6,141 nucleotides of DNA from Acidobacteria bacterium UBA7540 (GTDB lineage: Bacteria; Acidobacteriota; Terriglobia; UBA7540), in the NCBI GenBank assembly GCA_002478145.1, contig DLMI01000091.1, forward strand, positions 23,917 through 30,057. Reading direction: 5' to 3'. Under the pieces are notes generated by a model. The model had not been told where the DNA came from, made no database searches, and saw only the letters and a program-made list of their open reading frames with translations. Position 1 is the stretch's first letter; each line of letters opens with the position of its first letter. Of this stretch, positions 1 to 4,926 are shown piece after piece. Both the position numbers and the translations under genes were made by a program.

Positions 1-119
1 TATTGGTGATGAATCCGGCGAGGTTGCGCTGCGAAGGCCAAACGGTAAACGTAGGGACGGAATCCAACGCCCTGCACGATTCCGGTGACTTCGATGGCTT
101 TGCGAACCCGCGCGCTCAT
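1..119 (-). CDS. hypF: HypF carbamoyltransferase, N-terminal fragment, cut by left edge and apparently frameshifted
   Basis: HypF turns carbamoyl phosphate into the carbamoyl group that HypE converts to cyanide for the NiFe active site. Only the start of its acylphosphatase-like domain is present. From ATG at 119 the reading gives MSARVRKAIEVTGIVQGVGF followed by RPYVYRLA, the classic VQGVGFRP loop with its phosphate-binding Arg. After RLA (codon ending at 36) the frame goes to FAAQPRRIHHQ, which is unlike the family. Skipping one T (34 or 35) gives SQRNLAGFITN, which continues HypF perfectly. So the sequence carries a +1 insertion relative to a working hypF: a true mutation, a sequencing error, or less likely recoding. 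The start overlaps the hypB stop in ATGA. No clear Shine-Dalgarno sequence is near, so coupling to hypB is likely. Identity is sure from the motif; functional state is not. Confidence 0.85.
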   Translation of the reverse strand, partial: MSARVRKAIEVTGIVQGVGFRPYVYRLAFAAQPRRIHHQ

Positions 120-802
120 GCTTGGCCCGACGCCAGTACCTTCTCAGCCTTGGCCGATTCGCGGCGCCGCGCCAGCCACTTCATCCAATCGTCAAGGCCC
201 GCGCCGGTTTGGCAGGAAAGTTCGACAATTTCCATTCCGGGATGCACTTGGAGGGCGTACTCGCGCGCTTTCCCGAGGTCGAAAGAAACGTAGGGGAGCA
301 AATCGGTCTTGTTCAGCACCAGCAACTCGGATTTGAAAAAGATGGCAGGGTATTTGAGGGGCTTGTCGTCGCCTTCTGCAACGCTCAGCACCACCACCTT
401 GGCCGCTTCTCCAAGATCATAGCTGGAAGGGCAGACGAGGTTGCCGACGTTTTCAATCAGCAGCGTATCGAGAGACCCCAGTGGCCAGTCCGCGAGCGCC
501 CGCTCAATCATCCGCGCGTCCAGGTGGCAGGTGCCGCCCGTGGTGATTTGCTTCACCGGAAAGCCAAAATGGGCGAGTCTTCTCGCATCGTTATCCGTCT
601 GGATGTCACCCGTCAACAGAGCTACGCGCTCACCCGGGCTGAAGCGTTCGAGCGTGCGTTCAAGCAGGGACGTCTTCCCTGCGCCCGGCGAGCTGATGAA
701 GTTCAAGCAAAATATCTGGCGCTCCTGGAAACGCTCTCGCAACCGGCTGGCGATGCGATCGTTCTCACTAAGAACCTTCTTTTCGAGCGGCAAGCGGCTC
801 AT
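116..802 (-). CDS. hypB: HypB, hydrogenase nickel-incorporation GTPase
   Basis: HypB is a cytoplasmic dimeric SIMIBI-class GTPase that works with HypA to deliver Ni(II) to the hydrogenase large subunit. The 228-residue product has the P-loop SSPGAGKTS (residues 37-45), the conserved DIQTDNDARR block (66-75), the dimer-interface metal site Cys92-His93 (in GGTCHLD) and Cys124 (in ENVGNLVCP), and the guanine-specificity motif NKTD (164-167). It lacks the N-terminal CxxCGC metal site of the E. coli protein and the His-rich nickel-storage stretch of other homologues, so it is the short form. The ATG at 802 overlaps the hypA stop (ATGA), and a GGAGG sequence (813-817) lies 10 nt upstream inside hypA. 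The 3' end overlaps the hypF start by 4 nt. The family call is certain. Confidence 0.97.
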   Translation of the reverse strand: MSRLPLEKKVLSENDRIASRLRERFQERQIFCLNFISSPGAGKTSLLERTLERFSPGERVALLTGDIQTDNDARRLAHFGFPVKQITTGGTCHLDARMIERALADWPLGSLDTLLIENVGNLVCPSSYDLGEAAKVVVLSVAEGDDKPLKYPAIFFKSELLVLNKTDLLPYVSFDLGKAREYALQVHPGMEIVELSCQTGAGLDDWMKWLARRRESAKAEKVLASGQA

Positions 803-1146
803 GATTCTTCCACCTCCAGGTAAGCCAACTCCAGTTCATCACCGCCAATGCAATGTGTATCCGCCGAGCCGCAGTCTGGGCAATCCACCTGGTAATCGAC
901 CACCGTGAATACGTGCCCGCAATCCGAGCACTCGTGGCGGCGGGAGGTGGATTCGATTTCGAGCGTCAAAGGCTCGAGGTCCGTGTCTTTGACCAAGACC
1001 TCAAAACCGAAGCTCAGCGCCTCCGGGTCCACGCCCGCCAAGGCCCCGATTCGCACGCCGACTTTGATGACACGCGCGCCGTTCAGGCGCGCACGCTCGT
1101 CGCGCACAGCATCAAGAATCGCGTTGGCAATGCTCAGTTCATGCAT
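799..1146 (-). CDS. hypA: HypA, nickel metallochaperone
   Basis: HypA binds nickel and, with HypB, loads it into the hydrogenase precursor; it also holds a structural zinc. The 115-residue product starts MHELSIA, with His2 as the known nickel ligand, which fixes the start at 1146. Two CxxC pairs form the zinc site: Cys73/Cys76 and Cys89/Cys92; an extra Cys99 follows. Length fits the family. Downstream it overlaps hypB by 4 nt, so the two products of the nickel step are coupled. Oddity: the 15 nt before the ATG (ACACCTGCTTTTCC region) hold no Shine-Dalgarno sequence, and a heptad repeat array starts only 7 nt upstream, so how this gene is translated is not obvious. It is probably still on the hyp transcript, 275 bp downstream of hypE. 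Confidence 0.97.
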   Translation of the reverse strand: MHELSIANAILDAVRDERARLNGARVIKVGVRIGALAGVDPEALSFGFEVLVKDTDLEPLTLEIESTSRRHECSDCGHVFTVVDYQVDCPDCGSADTHCIGGDELELAYLEVEES

Positions 1147-1162
1147 GGAAAAGCAGGTGTCA

Positions 1163-1415
1163 GGTGTCAGGTGCCAGGTGTCAGGGAAAAGGTTTAAAGG
1201 GTAAAGGCTAAAGTGTAAGGTCTCGTGGATTTTTTCCGGGGACGACCTGAAACCTGAGACCTGAAACCTTTGCCTTCCCTAACGCCTGACACCTTCAGTC
1301 CACCCTTTACACTTTACCGTTTCGCCTGGCACCCGACACCTGAGACCTGACACCCTCAGTCCACCCTTTACACTTTACCCTTTACACTTTCGCCTGACAC
1401 CTGGCACCTGACACC
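1163..1415. repeat. Exact 23-nt inverted arms bounding the heptad region
   Basis: Positions 1163-1185 and 1393-1415 are perfect reverse complements. Each arm is three 7-bp units plus two bases, with the middle unit carrying the same variant base (GCC/GGC) in both arms. In the hyp transcript these arms could pair into a 23-bp helix closing a loop of about 207 nt between hypE and hypA. Whether this structure forms or matters is inference; the sequence symmetry is directly visible. Confidence 0.9.
1285..1379. repeat. 61-bp-period direct repeat
   Basis: The block at 1285-1318 and the block at 1346-1379 match at 33 of 34 positions (T1294 versus C1355). Each copy holds a CCTGACACC unit, a CAGTCCACC spacer and a TTTACACTTTACC segment. 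The second copy is followed by an extra pair of heptads, so the array seems to grow or shrink by 7- or 14-bp steps, as expected of slipped-strand change. Confidence 0.9.
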
Positions 1416-1421
1416 CGGCAC

Positions 1422-2483
1422 CTAGCAGATGCGCGGCAGTTGGTCGCCCGCGAGCATGTCCACAATGCGTGAAGTACCCAAGTAGGTTCGCATCGTTACG
1501 ACGCCGGGATGGGCTACGACGACTTTGCCGATGATCCGAGCGTTCACACCCAGCGCATGGCCACGCATTGCCGCTAGGACCTCATCCGCATCCGCAGGAG
1601 CGATGATGGCGACAAGCTTCCCTTCGTTCGCCACGTAAAGCGGGTCCAGTCCGAGCAGCTCGCAAGCGCCCTTCACCTCCTCCCGGATGGGAAGGGCAGA
1701 CTCTTCAATAACCATACCCACGCGGGACTGAGCCGCGATTTCGTTTAAGGTGCTCGAAAGGCCGCCTCGGGTAGGGTCGCGGAGACAGCGAATTGAACGC
1801 GTCACCTCGAGCATCGCCGCAACCAGCAAGTGCAACGGGGCAGCATCACTCTGGATGGGAGTTTCGAACTCGAGTCCTTCGCGCTGCGAAAGGATGGCGA
1901 TGCCATGGTCGCCTAGCGTGCCACTGAGAAGAATACTGTCGCCGGGACGCGCCTGGTCAGCGGACAGTTCCACGCCATTGGGGACGCGCCCGATTCCCGA
2001 AGTATTGATAAAGAGGCCGTCGCCCTTTCCCTTCTCCACCACCTTGGTGTCGCCGGTCACAACTTCCACGCCGACCTCTTCCGCCGCCCGTTGGAGCGAC
2101 AACACAACCCGCCGCAGGGTTTCCACCGGCAAACCCTCTTCGATAATGAAGCCGGCGCTCAAGAAGAGCGGTTCCGCGCCTCCCATGGCAAGATCGTTCA
2201 CTGTTCCGTAAACCGCCAACGATCCGATGTCGCCACCGGGAAAAAACAACGGGTTGACCACGAACGAATCCGTCGTAAAGGCGAGGCGAACGCCATCAAC
2301 GTTCACCACCGCTTGGTCATTGAGCTGTGCCAGGACCGGATTGTGAAATGCCGGCAGGAAGACTTCCCGCAAAAGATCCGCACTCAGGCGTCCCCCGCTG
2401 CCGTGGCCAAGCAGTATCTTGTCTTTGGCAGGAAGCGGCGCCGGGCAGGCGAGTTCTTCGAGTGGATTGCGGTCGTCTGGCAC
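1422..2483 (-). CDS. hypE: HypE, carbamoyl dehydratase (cyanide ligand synthesis)
   Basis: HypE uses ATP to dehydrate the carbamoyl group placed by HypF on its C-terminal Cys, giving a thiocyanate that is passed as CN to iron on HypC-HypD. The product belongs to the PurM/AIR-synthetase-like ATP-binding family: GHGSGG at 26-31, FTTDSFVVNP at 69-78, GTVNDLAMGGA at 93-103, then VTGDTKVV, and DPTRGGLS in the C-terminal half. It ends PRIC, with the acceptor Cys353 as the last residue, intact. I place the start at GTG 2483 because an AAAGG ribosome binding site (2490-2494) lies 6 nt before it and the product is then 353 residues, normal for the family. A longer in-frame reading from TTG 2642 would overlap hypD and translate a hairpin, so it is rejected. 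A perfect hairpin lies between hypD and this gene. Confidence 0.96.
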   Translation of the reverse strand: MPDDRNPLEELACPAPLPAKDKILLGHGSGGRLSADLLREVFLPAFHNPVLAQLNDQAVVNVDGVRLAFTTDSFVVNPLFFPGGDIGSLAVYGTVNDLAMGGAEPLFLSAGFIIEEGLPVETLRRVVLSLQRAAEEVGVEVVTGDTKVVEKGKGDGLFINTSGIGRVPNGVELSADQARPGDSILLSGTLGDHGIAILSQREGLEFETPIQSDAAPLHLLVAAMLEVTRSIRCLRDPTRGGLSSTLNEIAAQSRVGMVIEESALPIREEVKGACELLGLDPLYVANEGKLVAIIAPADADEVLAAMRGHALGVNARIIGKVVVAHPGVVTMRTYLGTSRIVDMLAGDQLPRIC

Positions 2484-2489
2484 GCTAAA

Positions 2490-2494
2490 CCTTT
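2490..2494 (-). promoter_or_regulatory. Ribosome binding site of hypE
   Basis: AAAGG on the minus strand, 6 nt before GTG 2483. It decides the hypE start. Its upstream edge touches the foot of the hairpin at 2494-2527, so hairpin stability could affect ribosome access. Confidence 0.6.
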
Positions 2495-2527
2495 CTGGAG
2501 TGCGGCAGCTTGCTGCCGCACTCCAGA
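2494..2527. repeat. Perfect 15-bp hairpin at the hypD-hypE junction
   Basis: Positions 2494-2508 pair perfectly with 2513-2527 around a 4-nt loop (CTTG on plus, CAAG on minus). The stem is GC-rich (TGCGGCAG/CTGCCGCA centre). On the minus strand it starts 2 nt after the hypD stop codon and ends at the hypE ribosome binding site. There is no T-run after it, so it does not look like an intrinsic terminator. It resembles a dispersed REP-like palindrome; possible effects are RNA stability or tuning of hypE translation, which is inference. Confidence 0.9.
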
Positions 2528-2529
2528 GC

Positions 2530-3618
2530 CTACGCCGGCCGGCGATACTGGTAATACGCTGCACAGGCGCCCTCGCCTGAAACCATCGGGGCGCCCAGCG
2601 GCGTCTCCGGCGTACAACGCACCGCGAAAGCCGGGCAGTCAACAGGCTTCTTCAGCCCTTGCAGCACTTGGGCGCTGATGCACTCCGCAGGTTCTTCCGC
2701 AGTCGTATCCGCAACGCCGAAGACCTTATCCGCGTCATACGCTGCAAATTCCTCGCGGAGACGCAACCCGCTTTGAGGAATTACGCCAATCCCTCGCCAT
2801 TTGCGGTCACAGACCTCGAACACTTTCTCCATGAGTTCCTGGGCGGCGCGATTGCCCTCGTAACCCACCGAACGGACGTATTGGTTTTCAACCTCCGCCC
2901 GGCCCTCCTCGAGCTGGGCCACGAGCATCGAAATCGCCTCGAGCAAATCGACGGGCTCAAAGCCGCCCACCACGATCGGGACGTGATACTTATGGCTCAA
3001 CTCATCATACTGCCTGTAGCCCATGACGGTGCAAACGTGGCCTGGAGCGATAAAACCCTGGACGCGGTTCTTTGGCGATTCAAGCAACATGCGGATGGCA
3101 GGCGGCACAAGGAAATGCGAAGCCAGCATGGAAAAATTCCCCAATCCTCCGCGGGCAGCCTGCCAAACCGCCATCGCATTAGCCGGAGCCGTTGTCTCGA
3201 ACCCAATTCCCAGGAACACGACTCGGCGGTTGGGATTCGCGCGGGCGACCTTCAGAGCCTCCATCGGAGAGTAAGCGATTCGCACGTCGCCGCCGGCGGC
3301 TTTCACATGAAAGAGATCGGAATGTGAGCCCGGCACTCGGAGCATGTCTCCGTATGAAACCAGGGTGACGGCAGGGAGTGAAGCAATATGGATGGCCTTG
3401 TTGATGGTTTCGAGGGCCGTCACGCAGACCGGACAGCCGGGGCCGTGCACAAGCTCGATTTGAGAAGGGATCAACTCGTCAATCCCATAGCGCATCAGCG
3501 TGTGGGTCTGGCCACCGCAGATTTCCATGAGCACCCAGGGCCGCGTGACACGCCTGGCAAGGTCAGCGATCAAAGCGCGGGCAATGCGCGCGTCACGATA
3601 TTCGTCAAGGTACTTCAT
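2530..3618 (-). CDS. hypD: HypD, Fe-S scaffold for Fe(CN)2CO assembly
   Basis: HypD, with HypC, is the scaffold on which iron receives its cyanide and CO ligands; it holds a [4Fe-4S] cluster and redox-active thiols. The 362-residue product keeps all family motifs: CGGQTH (Cys34), GPGCPVC (Cys62 and Cys65), APGHVC around 191-196, and the C-terminal cluster region with Cys313, Cys328, Cys335 and Cys352, the last in EGACAAYY. Length is normal. The ATG at 3618 shares one base with the hypC stop (TGATG), so the two partners are translationally coupled. A TTG one codon upstream is in frame but needless. The stop TAG (2530-2532) is followed at once by a perfect hairpin. No damage is seen. Confidence 0.98.
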   Translation of the reverse strand: MKYLDEYRDARIARALIADLARRVTRPWVLMEICGGQTHTLMRYGIDELIPSQIELVHGPGCPVCVTALETINKAIHIASLPAVTLVSYGDMLRVPGSHSDLFHVKAAGGDVRIAYSPMEALKVARANPNRRVVFLGIGFETTAPANAMAVWQAARGGLGNFSMLASHFLVPPAIRMLLESPKNRVQGFIAPGHVCTVMGYRQYDELSHKYHVPIVVGGFEPVDLLEAISMLVAQLEEGRAEVENQYVRSVGYEGNRAAQELMEKVFEVCDRKWRGIGVIPQSGLRLREEFAAYDADKVFGVADTTAEEPAECISAQVLQGLKKPVDCPAFAVRCTPETPLGAPMVSGEGACAAYYQYRRPA

Positions 3619-3902
3619 CAATCTTTGTCGCTCTCCGGCAGAGTCGCGCTTTCATCGGCAGCCAGGTCCTCGGCGTCGAGCATTCCGATTTCTTCGAGCA
3701 ATTGATAAGTGCGCTCGGCTTCCTCCGCATTGACTTTGCTCAGCGCAAAGCCGACGTGGACGATGACGTAGTCGCCCACTCCGGCCTCCGGCACGAAGTC
3801 CAGTTGGACAAGCCGCGTGATCCCGCCGAACTGCACTCGGCCTAACCGGCTGCCATTCTCTTCTCTTGTGTCAAGAATCTTCCCGGGAACTGCCAAACAC
3901 AT
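3618..3902 (-). CDS. hypC: HypC, chaperone for iron delivery to the large subunit
   Basis: HypC is a small OB-fold-like chaperone that binds HypD and the large-subunit precursor and carries the Fe(CN)2CO unit. The product starts MCLAVPGKI, with the essential Cys2 exposed after Met removal, and has the conserved [13 protein letters not shown] segment (residues 42-54) with His49. At 94 residues it is a little longer than many homologues because of an acidic tail (roughly residues 76-94, rich in Asp and Glu). ATG 3902 is preceded by AGAGG at 3910-3914, a good ribosome binding site with 7 nt spacing. It is the first certain gene of the hyp block, downstream of a sigma70-like promoter, and overlaps hypD by 1 nt. 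The call is certain. Confidence 0.97.
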   Translation of the reverse strand: MCLAVPGKILDTREENGSRLGRVQFGGITRLVQLDFVPEAGVGDYVIVHVGFALSKVNAEEAERTYQLLEEIGMLDAEDLAADESATLPESDKD

Positions 3903-3904
3903 GC

Positions 3905-3991
3905 TTAAGCCTCTTTTCGAATGCCGCTAAGCTGGCCGCGTGCGGCGAGCAAAAGCTCTTCCAGGACTAAATGCAGCAATTTCCTGGCCAT
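3905..3991 (-). CDS. Possible 28-residue leader peptide ahead of hypC
   Basis: A short ORF from ATG 3991 to TAA 3905-3907 would encode MARKLLHLVLEELLLAARGQ plus LSGIRKEA. It stops 2 nt before the hypC ATG and contains the hypC ribosome binding site in its last codons, a layout suited to translational coupling. The leucine-rich, charged pattern could form an amphipathic helix. It begins about 20 nt downstream of the expected transcription start. Against it: no clear Shine-Dalgarno sequence before its ATG, and its short length makes a chance ORF quite possible. I do not recognise the peptide and assign no function. Confidence 0.3.
   Translation of the reverse strand: MARKLLHLVLEELLLAARGQLSGIRKEA
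3910..3914 (-). promoter_or_regulatory. Ribosome binding site of hypC
   Basis: AGAGG on the minus strand, 7 nt before ATG 3902. It supports the hypC start; it lies inside the end of the possible leader ORF. Confidence 0.7.
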
Positions 3992-4017
3992 GACAAATGC
4001 GCCAAATAGCCCGATTC

Positions 4018-4046
4018 ATTGTAGCGATTCCCCGGCGCAGACTCAA
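4018..4046 (-). promoter_or_regulatory. Sigma70-like promoter for the hyp genes
   Basis: On the minus strand, -35 TTGAGT (4041-4046), a 17-nt spacer and -10 TACAAT (4018-4023). The -10 differs from TATAAT at one base and the -35 from TTGACA at two. Transcription would start near 4011, leaving a leader of about 110 nt before hypC. It sits just after a terminator-like hairpin, which supports a separate hyp transcription unit. No operator was recognised. Predicted by eye only. Confidence 0.55.
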
Positions 4047-4097
4047 CCGCCGTTTCGATAGACACGTTCTGGCACTGCTTTGCGCGCTTTCTCTCAG

Positions 4098-4173
4098 TCG
4101 GAAAAGAAGGATTCAGGACTCAGGCGGCGCCGGTTCGCAGAGCCTGAATCCTGACTCCTGACTCCTGAATCCT
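4098..4173 (-). terminator. Terminator-like hairpin made of heptad repeats, after the protease gene
   Basis: On the minus strand, the arm at 4173-4157 pairs with 4124-4108 over 17 positions with one mismatch, across a loop of about 32 nt, and is followed by TTCTTTTCC (4107-4098 and the arm's last base). The 3' arm contains the protease stop codon (4120-4122). The long loop and interrupted T-run make this a weak intrinsic terminator at best, but it stands exactly between the hydrogenase-protease block and the hyp promoter. Confidence 0.4.
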
Positions 4174-4698
4174 GCCCGGAAAGGAACGATCATTAGGAGA
4201 GAAGCTCCGAGTCCCAATAATCTCCGAGGATAGCAGTAGAAACTTGAGATCGGGCATTCGTTCGACGACCAGGGCAATAGCCTGCTCGACCGCAGCCGAA
4301 CGTGGAGCGCCTTGAGTTACCGTGCCTGCCTCAATCCCCAAGAGAACAAGTCGGGGGAGAGTGCGCCCCAGGGCATTGGCCAACTTCAGAGTTTCGACGA
4401 GGCCCCAGCCGTGACCCGATAAGGAGCCCAGCGCTCTCGGCTCCAGCTCCGCAGAAGGGAGGGAATTCAGGTAGAGAGTGCCTGGAACTTCGCCGCTGGT
4501 TACTGCGTCCACAAAAAGGATAACATCAGCGAGGGGAAGGAGATCCAGCAGCCCAACGCCTGGACTAGTTTCAGCCCGCAGCTCGCACCCGCAGTCTCCC
4601 AAGTCGCTCAGGCGGCGGACAATTTCAATTCCTGCGCTGTCATCGCCAGCCGCGGGGTTGCCACAGCCGACAATCAGCAGGCGGCCGTTCGCACTCAC
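4120..4698 (-). CDS. Hydrogenase maturation protease (HyaD/HybD/HycI family, M52)
   Basis: This endopeptidase removes the C-terminal tail of the large subunit once nickel is bound, letting the subunit fold closed. From GTG 4698 the 192-residue product opens with the family strand and loop LLIVGCGNPAAGDD (7-20); Asp20, Asp64 (in LFVDAV) and His96 (in SGHGWGL) match the three nickel-sensing ligands Glu16, Asp62 and His93 of E. coli HybD, with Asp for Glu at the first. GIEAGTVTQG follows. I chose GTG 4698 because GAGG (4705-4708) precedes it by 6 nt; ATG 4710 is a close alternative. An in-frame extension to 4836 would only translate an inverted repeat. The last about 17 residues (from RIQESG) are encoded by heptad repeats and go beyond the usual family end. 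It probably acts on the neighbouring large subunit. Confidence 0.92.
   Translation of the reverse strand: MSANGRLLIVGCGNPAAGDDSAGIEIVRRLSDLGDCGCELRAETSPGVGLLDLLPLADVILFVDAVTSGEVPGTLYLNSLPSAELEPRALGSLSGHGWGLVETLKLANALGRTLPRLVLLGIEAGTVTQGAPRSAAVEQAIALVVERMPDLKFLLLSSEIIGTRSFSPNDRSFPGRIQESGVRIQALRTGAA
4143..4174. repeat. CCTGANT heptad array in the protease 3' end
   Basis: Four 7-bp units in a row on the plus strand: CCTGAAT, CCTGACT, CCTGACT, CCTGAAT, then CCTG. An inverted partial copy lies at 4108-4124. The unit shares its CCTGA core with the array between hypE and hypA, so both belong to one repeat family. Here it is translated as the protease tail. Confidence 0.9.
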
Positions 4699-4767
4699 GT
4701 CTTCCCTCATTTGCTCAGACCGAACTCGCGGGCTGGAGTTGCGCAGCCACGGCGTACACCCCAAGCA

Positions 4768-4909
4768 TGTCATCCTGAGGAGTCCGCCATTCTTATTGGC
4801 GGACGACGAAGGATCTCCGCAGTTCGCAAGGCACATTCGCTCGCGGGCCGTTCAAAGAAACTGCAGAGATTCTTCGTCCGCCAATAAGAATGGCGGACTC
4901 AGAATGACA
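4768..4909. repeat. Long imperfect inverted repeat between large subunit and protease genes
   Basis: The left arm 4768-4824 and right arm 4859-4909 are inverted copies with a perfect 26-bp core (4781-4806 against 4874-4899), a few single-base changes and two 3-bp differences, across a 34-nt loop. Each arm holds its own hairpin: GTCCGCCA and TGGCGGAC around a 7-nt loop. Next to each core lies a GAAG[G/A]ATCTC[C/T]GCAGTT segment. The element fills most of the gap between the two genes. Similar GTCATYCTGAG...GCAGTT elements are, from memory, dispersed in many copies in soil Acidobacteriota; this was not checked. It has no coding capacity of its own, and the gap holds no clear promoter. Confidence 0.9.
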
Positions 4910-4926
4910 CGGGGCTGGCGCTGCAG

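Larger units (their letters stand above)
1147..1421. repeat. Heptad-repeat region filling the hypE-hypA gap
   Basis: The whole 275-bp gap is low in complexity and built mainly of 7-bp units. On the plus strand: CAGGTGT/CAGGTGC units at 1154-1186; CCTGAAA, CCTGAGA, CCTGAAA at 1246-1266; CCCTTTA and CACTTTA alternating at 1364-1391; CCTGACA, CCTGGCA, CCTGACA at 1393-1413. A 34-bp block (1285-1318) recurs 61 bp on (1346-1379) with one mismatch. The outer units are exact inverted copies: 1163-1185 equals the reverse complement of 1393-1415 over 23 nt, and the neighbouring AAAGGGTAAAG-type blocks near 1196-1219 mirror the CTTTACCCTTTACACTTT blocks. No gene, clear promoter or terminator was found here. 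The array starts right at the hypE stop codon (1422-1424) and ends 7 nt before the hypA start. Confidence 0.9.

Noticed and set aside
122..823. Plus-strand ORF of 233 codons opposite hypB
   Set aside because: It is the antisense shadow of hypB, has no recognisable motif and no ribosome binding site. GC-rich genes commonly give such long antisense frames.
1200..1225. Promoter for hypA within the TTACACTTTA-type repeats
   Set aside because: The AT-rich repeats offer -35-like TTTACA and -10-like TTTAAA words, but none has proper 16-18 bp spacing on the minus strand that stands out from the repeat itself.
1147..1421. CRISPR array between hypE and hypA
   Set aside because: The units are 7 bp and degenerate, in both orientations, with no regular 28-37 bp repeats or unique spacers and no cas genes.
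2484..2642. Longer HypE reading from TTG 2642
   Set aside because: It would overlap hypD by over 100 nt, read through the perfect hairpin as an Arg-rich stretch and make HypE too long. GTG 2483 has its own ribosome binding site.
2091..3327. Plus-strand ORFs opposite hypD and hypE (2091-2678 and 2659-3327)
   Set aside because: They lie against confirmed genes with complete motif sets and show no family features of their own.
3927..4019. Alternative 30-codon minus-strand ORF in the hypC leader (from ATG 4019)
   Set aside because: Its start overlaps the predicted -10 box, so it would not be on the transcript, and it ends 24 nt before hypC in another frame. A GGGGA sequence 9 nt upstream keeps it barely possible.
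4699..4836. Longer N-terminus of the protease gene, starting at 4836
   Set aside because: The extra residues are translated from the left arm of the inverted repeat and spacer, have no family match, and the family normally starts a few residues before the LLIVGCGN strand. A ribosome binding site supports GTG 4698.
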